From Candidatus Kerfeldbacteria bacterium (GTDB taxonomy: Bacteria; Patescibacteriota; Patescibacteriia; UBA9570): 21,451 nucleotides of DNA. How positions within the stretch are numbered: position 1 is the first letter of the stretch; the number at the start of each line of letters is the position of its first letter. Below the pieces are notes generated by a model. It saw only the letters and a list, made by a program, of their open reading frames with translations, was not told the origin of the DNA and did no database searches. Made by a program: the position numbers and the translations under genes. The DNA is taken from positions 1-21,451 of the forward strand of contig JACQPW010000052.1 in NCBI GenBank assembly GCA_016207285.1, read 5' to 3'. This document shows, in pieces, positions 14,661-21,451 of the stretch.

Positions 14661-16256
14661 ATGACCAAAACTTGTCGACAATGTCAAAACAGTTTCATCA
14701 TCACCACCAGTGATCAGGATTTTTACAAACGAATGGAAGTGCCAGCACCGACATTGTGCCCGAATTGTCGGCAACAGCGACGGTTAGCCTGGCGCAATGA
14801 GCGGAGTTTGTATTCCAGCACATGTCGGTTGTGTGGCAAAGCAGTGATTTCGCTGTATTCGCCAGACAAGCCGTATACAATTTATTGCCAAGACTGCTGG
14901 CTATCGGATCAATGGGATCCGCTCAACTATGCACTGGTTTATGATCCTAGGCGATCTTTTTTTGAACAGTTTAAAGAATTGCAGCTCGTCGTTCCGCGCA
15001 TGGCCATCACCATTCGCAATTGTGACAATAGTGACTTTGCACCATGGGCAATGGATGGGAAGAATTTGTACTTGTCGGCCGGTGGATTTCGAAATGAGAA
15101 CTGCCTGTACGGAATGTTCCCCACCTATTCAAAAGACTGCATGGATTTCATCATGCCCTATATGTGTGAATTGTGTTACGAAATAATTGAGTGCAGTGAT
15201 TGCTATCATTGTCTATTTTCGCAACGCTGTGCCAGTTGTCGTGATTGCTATTTTTCCTACAACTGTCGTGGCTGTAATGATTGTTTTGGCTGTGTCAACT
15301 TGCGCAACAAACAGTATTGTTGGTTTAATGAGCAATTAACCGAAGCCGAATATCGACAACGCCTCCAAGCCATTCAATGGACCCATGCCACCATTGCCAA
15401 TTATCGGGCACAGTTAGCCAAATTAAAATTAACCCGGCCCCATGTAGCCAGCGAACAAATTCATTGTGAAGCTAGCACCGGTGATCTCATGAAAGGCTGT
15501 CATGACACGCAGTATGGTTTTGACGTCTATGACCAGGAACAGACAGCCTATATGTTCGATGTCCGTGAAACAAAAGATAGTCGTGATATCTTTACTGGTG
15601 GTTTCCAATGTGAGTCTGTTTATGAATGTCACAGCGTCCTCCATACTCAGAACGGTGTTGGTTTGAATGTGTGTTGGGATGGAAATTACAATCTGTCCTA
15701 CTGTGACCATTGTTTTACCTCACACGATTTGATAGGGTGCATTGGGCTGCGGAAACAACAGTTTTGCATATTAAATACACAGTATTCCGAAACGGAGTAT
15801 CAGACATTAAAAAAACACATGATTGCGGATATGATAAAAACTGGGGAATGGGGAGAGTTTTACCCCATTTCATTATCACCCTTTGCGTATAACGAAACCG
15901 TCGCCCAGGAATATTTTCCATTGACCGAGGCCGAAGTAAAAACCAACGGTTGGCCATGGCATGCTCCAGACCTGGCTGATTATCAACCGGCTCAAGGAGA
16001 TTTGTTGGCCTGTCAAAAGTGCCAGAAAAATTATCGCTTGGTTCCAGCAGAGCAGAAATACTATAAACAATTTGGTGTCCCGCTCCCGATTTTCTGTCCA
16101 CAATGCCGCCATTTAGCTAGAATGCAATTGCGCAATCCGCGACAGCTATGGCAGCGCCAGTGTGCCAAATGTGGCAAAGCTGTAGCCACAACCTACGCTC
16201 CCAATCGTCCGGAAACAATTTATTGTGAACTGTGTTTTCAAAAAGAAGTCTATTAG
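14661..16256 (+). CDS. Cys-rich zinc-ribbon protein, copy 2 (type B)
   Basis: The protein has 531 residues and, with about 41 Cys, is the richest of the set. The N-terminal paired ribbons are C5/C8 with C33/C36 (CPNCRQQRRLAWRNE) and C55/C58 with C76/C79. The first repeat region is dense in CxxC steps between about 160 and 225 (CELCYE, CSDCYHC, CASCRDC, CRGCNDC) and closes with VNLRNKQYCWFNEQLTEAEY. The second closes with IGLRKQQFCILNTQYSETEY, preceded by the type B mark SHDLIGC. The C-terminal module has regular CxxC spacing in every pair, with AKCGK where type A has a CX4C. The spacing of the CxxC steps suggests a stacked, solenoid-like fold, possibly binding several metal ions. This is inference. 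Start ATG follows the palindromic gap; only a weak AGGTG lies upstream. Confidence 0.87.
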   Translation: MTKTCRQCQNSFIITTSDQDFYKRMEVPAPTLCPNCRQQRRLAWRNERSLYSSTCRLCGKAVISLYSPDKPYTIYCQDCWLSDQWDPLNYALVYDPRRSFFEQFKELQLVVPRMAITIRNCDNSDFAPWAMDGKNLYLSAGGFRNENCLYGMFPTYSKDCMDFIMPYMCELCYEIIECSDCYHCLFSQRCASCRDCYFSYNCRGCNDCFGCVNLRNKQYCWFNEQLTEAEYRQRLQAIQWTHATIANYRAQLAKLKLTRPHVASEQIHCEASTGDLMKGCHDTQYGFDVYDQEQTAYMFDVRETKDSRDIFTGGFQCESVYECHSVLHTQNGVGLNVCWDGNYNLSYCDHCFTSHDLIGCIGLRKQQFCILNTQYSETEYQTLKKHMIADMIKTGEWGEFYPISLSPFAYNETVAQEYFPLTEAEVKTNGWPWHAPDLADYQPAQGDLLACQKCQKNYRLVPAEQKYYKQFGVPLPIFCPQCRHLARMQLRNPRQLWQRQCAKCGKAVATTYAPNRPETIYCELCFQKEVY

Positions 16257-16257
16257 T

Positions 16258-17835
16258 ATGAAGCAATGTCTGCACTGCAAAATAACCTTCACCATCACTG
16301 ACCAAGATCAGGCCTTTTATGATCGTCTAGCCGTTCCGGTACCAACCCTGTGTCCACAGTGCCGAATGCAACGGCGGTTGACTTGGCGTAACGAACATAA
16401 CCTGTACCAGCGTAATTGTGATCTTTGCCATCAGACGATTATTTCAATGTATCGGCCAGATAGCCCTTACAGAGTCTATTGTCAAGATTGTTGGTGGTCA
16501 GACAAATGGGACCCCCTCGACTATGCTCAAGATTATCATCCCAGTCAGTCATTTTTTGCACAGTATGATGAGTTACGGCATGCTGTACCACGAGTGGCGT
16601 TGACCAATACGAACAGTGAAAATTCTGAGTATACAAACTATGCAGGGAATAATAAGAATTGCTATTTATTGTTTGCGAATTCATATGGTAACAACGAAAA
16701 TTGTGGTTATGGAGTCGGTACACGCAAGTGCCACAATAGTTATGACACCTTAAACGTTGTCGAGAGTGAACTGGTGTATGATTCGGCAGATTCTAGTTTC
16801 CTGCATCGGGTGGTTGGTGCAGTCAATTGCGTAGCGTGCACTGAATGCTGGATGATCGAAGATTGCAGTAATTGCCAAAACTGCCTTGGCTGTAAAGGTT
16901 TGCGTAATAAACAATATTGTATTTTCAACCAGCAGTATTCCCCCGAGGACTATAAAGCAAAACGATCGCAACTTCAATTGCATACGGAGGCTGGCCTGAA
17001 ATCTTTTCAGGAAGAGTGGGACAAATTTCGGTTAACCGTACCAAGCCGTTACTCCCACCAGCTTAAATCAGAAAATTGTACTGGTGATTACATTACAAAT
17101 TCCATGAACTGTACCACCTGCTTTGATGTCAACGAAACGGAACAGAGTAAGTTTATTAAATTTTCCATTGGTCAGGTGAAGGATAGTTATGATGTATCGT
17201 ATACCGGTACTGCCGAAAGTGGCTATGAAGATGTCAGCCTGGTTGATGCCTATAATTGTCATTTTTGTAACATTACTTGGTGGAGCGTACGCGATTTGGA
17301 ATACTGTGAGCTCTGTTTTAATACTACAAATTGTTTTGGTAGCATTAGTTTACGTAAACAAAAGTTCTGCATATTGAATAAGCAGTATAGTGAAGCAGAC
17401 TATCATGCCATGCTGCAGAAAATTAAACAACAGATGATCCAAGCTGGTGAGTATGGGGAATTTCCGCCGGCTGAGCAATCACCATTTCATTATGAAGAGT
17501 CTGTAGCTGAAGATTTCTTTCCTAGCCAACAACGGCAAGCCACGGCCTCTATCATGACATCTGGAGTAGCCGATGCCAAACTGTGTCAGCACTGCAGCAA
17601 AGCTTTTAAAATGGTTCCGGCCGAAGTAACATTTTATCAAACCATGGGGTTACCGCAGCCGAACCAGTGTTTCAATTGTCGTCACCTCAAGCGATTAGAC
17701 CACAAAAATGCCGTGCAATTGTGGACACGTCAGTGTATGAAGCTAGGTTGTGCCAATCATTTTGAAACTACCTATAGCCCAGAGCGGAAAGAAATCGTGT
17801 ATTGTGAATCTTGTTACCAAAAAGAAATGTTTTAG
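16258..17835 (+). CDS. Cys-rich zinc-ribbon protein, copy 3 (type A)
   Basis: The protein has 525 residues with about 36 Cys. Ribbons are at C4/C7, C32/C35 (CPQCRMQRRLTWRNE), C54/C57 and C75/C78, followed by the shared YCQDCWWSDKWDPLDY stretch. The first repeat region closes with KGLRNKQYCIFNQQYSPEDY, the second with ISLRKQKFCILNKQYSEADY. Type A marks shared with copy 1 are CFGSISL before the second signature and the CX4C pair (QCMKLGCANHF) near the C-terminus, plus the almost identical end SPERKEIVYCE-CY. Several first-repeat positions that are Cys in copies 2 and 4 are Ser, Leu or Val here, so metal load may differ. It starts one base after copy 2 (TAG-T-ATG), without a Shine-Dalgarno site, so it should be translated by coupling. 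Confidence 0.87.
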   Translation: MKQCLHCKITFTITDQDQAFYDRLAVPVPTLCPQCRMQRRLTWRNEHNLYQRNCDLCHQTIISMYRPDSPYRVYCQDCWWSDKWDPLDYAQDYHPSQSFFAQYDELRHAVPRVALTNTNSENSEYTNYAGNNKNCYLLFANSYGNNENCGYGVGTRKCHNSYDTLNVVESELVYDSADSSFLHRVVGAVNCVACTECWMIEDCSNCQNCLGCKGLRNKQYCIFNQQYSPEDYKAKRSQLQLHTEAGLKSFQEEWDKFRLTVPSRYSHQLKSENCTGDYITNSMNCTTCFDVNETEQSKFIKFSIGQVKDSYDVSYTGTAESGYEDVSLVDAYNCHFCNITWWSVRDLEYCELCFNTTNCFGSISLRKQKFCILNKQYSEADYHAMLQKIKQQMIQAGEYGEFPPAEQSPFHYEESVAEDFFPSQQRQATASIMTSGVADAKLCQHCSKAFKMVPAEVTFYQTMGLPQPNQCFNCRHLKRLDHKNAVQLWTRQCMKLGCANHFETTYSPERKEIVYCESCYQKEMF

Positions 17836-17836
17836 T

Positions 17837-19432
17837 ATGAATCAAACTTGTCAGCAGTGCCATACTACATTTGAGATCACCACAGTAGATGAACAGTTTT
17901 ATCGCTCCTTTGAGGCCCCCAATCCAACCCTGTGTCCAGATTGCCGGCTACAACGGCGCATGGCGTTTCGGAATGAGCGATCGCTTTATAACAGCAAGTG
18001 CGGCTTATGTCAGCGTCCGATTGTGACCATTTATGACCCAGTCAAGCAGTTTACGGTCTATTGTCCAGAGTGTTGGTGGGGCGATAAGTGGAATCCGTTA
18101 GAGCTTGGTCGAGAGTTCGATTTTACCAAAACATTAGCCGACCAATTAATCGAGCTGTATCGGGCAGTACCACACGTGTCGCTCTATACCACCAACTGTA
18201 CCAATAGCGAATACAATAATTTTGGTTTGAATTTGAATAACTGTTATTTGATTTTTGGTGGTTCCAATAATGACAACTGCTTATACGGTAAATTTGTGAT
18301 TAGTTCGATTGATACGGTTGATGCGTTATCGGTCTTTTCGACAGAGCTGTGTTACGAAGCCGTCGCTTCAGAACGGTGTTATGATTGTCGTTATGTCGTG
18401 AACAGTCGTGATTGCCGCGATTGTATCATGATTGATGAGTGCCAAGCCTGCACCGATTGTATTGGTTGTTTTGGTTTACACAACAAACAATACTATGTGT
18501 TTAACCAGTACGTTGGTAAAGAGGAGTACGAAAAAATATTAACTTCTTATCAACCATTAACGACAGCCAAGTTGGCCGAGCTGCGCTCTCAGTTTGAAGG
18601 CTTGCGCCAGACCTTACCACGGCGCGCCAGTCATATCTATGCTAGTGAGCACTGCAGTGGCGATTTAATCTTGAACAGCGTGAACTGTCATGATTGTTTT
18701 GATATTAAGGAATGCGAAAATTGTCGGTATGTTTCCAATACACCAAAAGCCAAAGATAGCTATGATGCCATTTTTTCTTCGCCGTATGGTTTAGAGCATT
18801 GCTACAATACGTGTTCTACTACTGGCTTACGCGATGGCATGAGTGCTTTTATGGTGTGGAACTCTTATAATGTTGGTTATTCTCTAGAATGTCACCAAAG
18901 CCACGATTTGTTTGGTTGTGTCGGTATGCAAAAGCAACAGTTTTCTATTTTGAATAAACAGTATTCTGAAGCAGACTATAAACAGTTGCGCGCCAAAGTC
19001 ATTGAGCATATGAAAACTACCGGGGAATGGGGAGAGTATCTACATCCCAGTATCTCTCCGTTTGGCTACAATGAAACGATTGCGCAGGAATACTATCCGT
19101 TGAGTGAGCAGGCAGCTAAATTAATTGGTTATACCTGGCATCCGTTGTTAGACAAACCAGCAAACGCTACAGCCGACGCTTTAGTGTGTGTACACTGTCA
19201 TAAACCGTATCGATTAGTCAAAGCAGAATTAACCTTCTATGCCAAAGCTCAGTTACCCAATCCGCAGTTGTGTCCGGATTGTCGCCGTACTCGTCGCATT
19301 GTGGAACGCGGTCCTTATCACTTGTGGTCACGGCAGTGTTCACGTTGTCAAAAAAATATTCAAACCAACTATTCACCGGAACGTGCCGCCACAGTGTATT
19401 GTGAGCAATGCTATGTACAAGAACGGGGCTAG
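17837..19432 (+). CDS. Cys-rich zinc-ribbon protein, copy 4 (type B)
   Basis: The protein has 531 residues with about 37 Cys. Ribbons are at C5/C8, C33/C36 (CPDCRLQRRMAFRNE), C55/C58 and C76/C79. The first repeat region shows regular steps (CYDCRY, CRDCIMIDECQACTDCIGC). Both closing signatures have lost the Cys found in most other copies: HNKQYYVFNQYVGKEEY and MQKQQFSILNKQYSEADY. Type B marks shared with copy 2 are the SHDLFGC motif and the CxxC pair (QCSRCQKN) in the C-terminal module. The start is one base after copy 3 (TAG-T-ATG). The last codons lie in the stem of a hairpin shared with the convergent gene. The C-terminus ends VQERG rather than the KE(V/M)(Y/F) type, so it may be slightly eroded. 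No export signal seen. Confidence 0.87.
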   Translation: MNQTCQQCHTTFEITTVDEQFYRSFEAPNPTLCPDCRLQRRMAFRNERSLYNSKCGLCQRPIVTIYDPVKQFTVYCPECWWGDKWNPLELGREFDFTKTLADQLIELYRAVPHVSLYTTNCTNSEYNNFGLNLNNCYLIFGGSNNDNCLYGKFVISSIDTVDALSVFSTELCYEAVASERCYDCRYVVNSRDCRDCIMIDECQACTDCIGCFGLHNKQYYVFNQYVGKEEYEKILTSYQPLTTAKLAELRSQFEGLRQTLPRRASHIYASEHCSGDLILNSVNCHDCFDIKECENCRYVSNTPKAKDSYDAIFSSPYGLEHCYNTCSTTGLRDGMSAFMVWNSYNVGYSLECHQSHDLFGCVGMQKQQFSILNKQYSEADYKQLRAKVIEHMKTTGEWGEYLHPSISPFGYNETIAQEYYPLSEQAAKLIGYTWHPLLDKPANATADALVCVHCHKPYRLVKAELTFYAKAQLPNPQLCPDCRRTRRIVERGPYHLWSRQCSRCQKNIQTNYSPERAATVYCEQCYVQERG

Positions 19433-19460
19433 GGGAGAGATCTAATACAATCCTCTCCCC
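19432..19460. terminator. Shared hairpin between convergent genes
   Basis: GGGGAGAG (19432-19439) pairs with CTCTCCCC (19453-19460) around a 13-base loop. The left arm begins at the last base of the copy 4 stop; the right arm encodes C-terminal residues of the minus-strand enzyme. It can act from either side, but neither strand has a T-run after the stem, so it may block or stabilise 3' ends rather than terminate classically. Confidence 0.5.
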
Positions 19461-20464
19461 GTATTCACGATCACAATCCGTTTACGTTTAGGCAGGCGTT
19501 CTGGATGCTCCAACAGATACCCTAAGCCAGCGGCACCGGATGGCTCACAGCGGATGCCCAGTTGAGTTAAGTAGTCGTAAGCTTTTTCGATATAACGTTC
19601 TTGCACCACGAATACGCCTGACTGTTGTCCGATATAACCTAGATTACGATAGAAGCCTAGCCACTGTTCGTTAAAGTGCGTGAACGGCAAATGTGGCGCG
19701 TAAATTTTATCAGCCGCAGTATCGGCTCGATTCGATGTCGCTCCAATAATGTTGATCCAACCTAACCGCTTGGGTGAGATTTTGAGGCGAGGGTCATAAT
19801 CTTTCACTTTTTGTGACTCACGCTTCAAGACATTACAGATATTTTCATACAACTCACCCGTACCAAACGGGCATAGCACGTAGTCTGGATCATTATTAAT
19901 GATCTCAAAACTTAACCAATCGTAAAAGATAGTAGTGCGATCTAGGCCGTCATTCGACGTAACGTCGAATCCATTTGGATTACGAGTTAAACGTAAAATA
20001 TCCTTAAAGTCTAATTTTTTAATCGATAAATCGGTGAAATACACCTCGCTATGGTTTTGTTTTAGAAACTCCACGATATGCGGCTTGGTGTGGATGTCTA
20101 CTAGGATCTTCAGCTTCGGTAAGTTATATTTTTTAAAGGCAGTACTAACGGCTAGAGCTGCATTGCCAGATGAAATCATCGAGAAGCGTGGCAGTGCTCC
20201 GGTCATTAACCCCCGTTGCTTCATTTCTAAGAAGTGTCGATACTGGCAGACTAATTCCCAGGCCATCCGATCCTTATGGGTACCAGTAGGATTATAGCTC
20301 TCATCTTTTAGCCAGACATCACTGAAACTAGGTACCTTAATTGGGTAGGTGGGGGTGGCCGGAAACTTTGGATCATCTGCCGGGAACTCCGGATTATTGG
20401 GATCATTATCCGAGCGGGCTTTGGGGATCAACTTGAGAATGGACTGCTCTTTTTTGCTTAACAT
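19442..20464 (-). CDS. PLP-dependent fold-type II enzyme (threonine synthase-like)
   Basis: The protein has 340 residues from ATG 20464 (a GTG at 20467 is directly adjacent in frame). It belongs to the tryptophan synthase beta/threonine synthase superfamily. The PLP lysine motif is NPTGTHKDRM, residues 58-67 of the ATG form (Lys about 64); the cofactor-binding SSGNAALAV follows about 35 residues later, with the phosphate-loop-like CPFGTGELYENI in the middle and the C-terminal GAAGLGYLLEHPE and VNTGRGL. These fit threonine synthase or a related beta-elimination/replacement lyase, but the protein is short for ThrC and the His before Lys is also seen in TrpB-type enzymes. Substrate is therefore open. 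It points against the zinc-ribbon genes and splits copies 1-4 from copy 5. AAGG lies just upstream of the start. Confidence 0.87.
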   Translation of the reverse strand: MLSKKEQSILKLIPKARSDNDPNNPEFPADDPKFPATPTYPIKVPSFSDVWLKDESYNPTGTHKDRMAWELVCQYRHFLEMKQRGLMTGALPRFSMISSGNAALAVSTAFKKYNLPKLKILVDIHTKPHIVEFLKQNHSEVYFTDLSIKKLDFKDILRLTRNPNGFDVTSNDGLDRTTIFYDWLSFEIINNDPDYVLCPFGTGELYENICNVLKRESQKVKDYDPRLKISPKRLGWINIIGATSNRADTAADKIYAPHLPFTHFNEQWLGFYRNLGYIGQQSGVFVVQERYIEKAYDYLTQLGIRCEPSGAAGLGYLLEHPERLPKRKRIVIVNTGRGLY

Positions 20465-20538
20465 CACCTTACTGTAGGTAGTTAGAGCGGTACCGTCAAC
20501 TGGTGATTACTCAGCGTGTGCTAAAAGCTAGCCAGTAT

Positions 20539-20566
20539 AGTATACTATTCATTGACATCTCAGCAA
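20539..20566 (-). promoter_or_regulatory. Promoter for the PLP enzyme gene
   Basis: On the minus strand: -35 TTGCTG (20566-20561), 16-base spacer, -10 TATACT (20544-20539), with a second overlapping TATACT at 20539-20534. The leader would be about 65 bases. The -10 lies in the palindrome AGTATACT, so a plus-strand TATACT (20541-20546) is also present but has no matching -35. Confidence 0.45.
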
Positions 20567-20625
20567 AAAATAGTCGCTAAGATTAGAGCAGAAGAAAAGC
20601 TGAACACAATAAAATCTAATTCCAT

Positions 20626-20654
20626 TTGACCACGTTAGCTGTTGCCCCTACACT
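20626..20654 (+). promoter_or_regulatory. Promoter for zinc-ribbon copy 5, near-leaderless
   Basis: -35 TTGACC (20626-20631), 17-base spacer, -10 TACACT (20649-20654). The predicted start is about 20661, five bases before ATG 20666. It shows that copy 5 is transcribed apart from copies 1-4, and it shares its -10 with the promoter at 3291. Confidence 0.6.
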
Positions 20655-20665
20655 TATGGCACTTT

Positions 20666-21451
20666 ATGGCCACAATCAATAAGACGTGTGTGAGTTGTTC
20701 GGGACAATTCACGATCACCGCAGCAGACGAAGAGTTTTACAGTAAGGTGCAAGCGCCGTCTCCTAAAACCTGTCCGCGTTGTCGAATGCAGCGGCGCTTT
20801 GCCTACCGTAATGAGCGGGCTTTGTTTGCAGGAACGTGTGCTCAATGTCAGAAGAATATTTTATCGTTGTACCAACCCACTGATGGTCTGACTGTCTATT
20901 GCCAAACCTGTTGGTGGGGCGATGATTGGGATCCGGTGGATTTTGGTCAAGCGATTGATTGGAATCGTTCATTCTTGGAACAATACCAAGAGGTGCGTAG
21001 ACGGGTGCCGCGGTTGGCATTAGTAGCGATGAACAGTGATAATTCAGATTACACTAATATGTGCGCGGACAATAAGAATTGTTATTTATTGTTCGCTTCC
21101 GAAAATTGTGAGAACTGTTCCTATGGCAAATTAGTACAAAAATGCAAAGACAGTTTTGATAATTGTTTTCTCTATGATTCTGAATTATGTTATGAGTGCA
21201 TTAACTGTCGCAATTGTTTTCAGTGCACGTATGTAAAGGACTCGCAAGATTCGCGGGAATCACATTACTCCCTTGGTTTAAAAGGTTGCAGTAATGTCTT
21301 CCTGTGTAGTGATCTCCACAACAAGGAATATTATATTAAAAATAAACCAGTACCAGCGGCGGACTATGCCAAACAAGTGGCGGAATTATTAAAAGATAGA
21401 AACCACTGCTATCAGGAATGGTTGCAATTAGCCAAGGGGCGAGTGGTGAAG
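20666..21451 (+). CDS. Cys-rich zinc-ribbon protein, copy 5 (A-like), 3'-truncated by window edge
   Basis: 262 codons are open from ATG 20666 to the last base, so the 3' half is outside the window. About 22 Cys are visible. Ribbons are at C8/C11 with C36/C39 (CPRCRMQRRFAYRNE) and C58/C61 with C79/C82 (YCQTCWWGDDWDP). The first repeat region (about 120-215) is Cys/Asn-rich (NKNCYLLF, CENCSYG, CYECINCRNCFQC) and closes with a diverged signature, SDLHNKEYYIKNKPVPAADY, that lacks the Cys. FGQAIDWNRSF and GCSNVFLC resemble copy 1 (YGQDIDWSRPF, GVSNSFMC), so I class it as A-like. An ATG at 20656 is in another frame and hits a stop after eight codons. It has its own promoter and is separated from copy 4 by the minus-strand PLP enzyme. 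Confidence 0.85.
   Translation, partial: MATINKTCVSCSGQFTITAADEEFYSKVQAPSPKTCPRCRMQRRFAYRNERALFAGTCAQCQKNILSLYQPTDGLTVYCQTCWWGDDWDPVDFGQAIDWNRSFLEQYQEVRRRVPRLALVAMNSDNSDYTNMCADNKNCYLLFASENCENCSYGKLVQKCKDSFDNCFLYDSELCYECINCRNCFQCTYVKDSQDSRESHYSLGLKGCSNVFLCSDLHNKEYYIKNKPVPAADYAKQVAELLKDRNHCYQEWLQLAKGRVVK

Noticed and set aside
12982..19432. CRISPR array or DNA-level tandem repeat
   Set aside because: The repetition is at protein level between diverged paralogs. There are no short identical repeats with regular spacers.
20552..20580. Plus-strand TTGACA at 20552 as a promoter for copy 5
   Set aside because: The best -10-like hexamer (TAAGAT) is 20 bases away and the start would lie about 80 bases from the ATG. 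The box pair at 20626/20649 has 17-base spacing and better fit.

Overview
The window reads as two pieces of DNA with different character. Bases 1 to about 1310 are GC-rich, with mostly G or C at third codon positions. They hold the 3' part of a serine hydroxymethyltransferase gene (glyA) and a strong hairpin behind it. From about 1318 to the end the DNA is much richer in A/T. Its gene content suits a bacterium of the Candidate Phyla Radiation (Patescibacteria, Parcubacteria-like): a SecD/SecF pair, an FG-GAP/L,D-transpeptidase surface protein, a sigma-region-4/HARE-HTH regulator, a membrane protein paired with a VirD4/TraG-type ATPase, and tandem Cys-rich zinc-ribbon proteins. The phylum call is inference from gene content. 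The join near 1310 may be an assembly chimera or a recent insertion, and a truncated MazF-like C-terminus lies just inside the low-GC side.

Layout: glyA 3' part (2-1213); MazF-like remnant (1359-1472); a minus-strand HExxH metallopeptidase-like protein (1479-3239), divergent from a long plus-strand run. That run starts at 3303 and goes: FG-GAP/L,D-transpeptidase, small membrane-anchored protein, secD with a parvulin-like insert, secF, regulator, membrane protein, VirD4-like ATPase, a basic Pro/Gln-rich ORF in frame with the ATPase behind an amber codon, and four tandem zinc-ribbon paralogs (12982-19432). A convergent PLP-dependent fold-type II enzyme (19442-20464, minus) follows. A fifth zinc-ribbon paralog starts at 20666 and runs off the window end.

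The most unusual content is the five-member zinc-ribbon family. Each full-length copy of 525-539 residues has a double zinc-ribbon module at both ends and two Cys/Asn/Tyr-rich repeat regions between them. Each repeat region closes with a near-identical 'L-R-x-K-Q-Y-C-I-x-N-x-Q-Y-(S/T)' signature. The copies fall into two types that alternate along the DNA (A-B-A-B, then an A-like fifth copy). The first copy overlaps the stop codon of the ORF behind the VirD4-like ATPase, which suggests co-expression with a membrane DNA- or protein-handling apparatus. No biochemical role can be read from the sequence.

Starts in the low-GC part mostly lack a convincing Shine-Dalgarno site. Several promoter-like -10 boxes sit so close to the start codon that transcripts would be leaderless or nearly so (3303, 5261, 20666). 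I saw no tRNA, rRNA, CRISPR array or insertion sequence.
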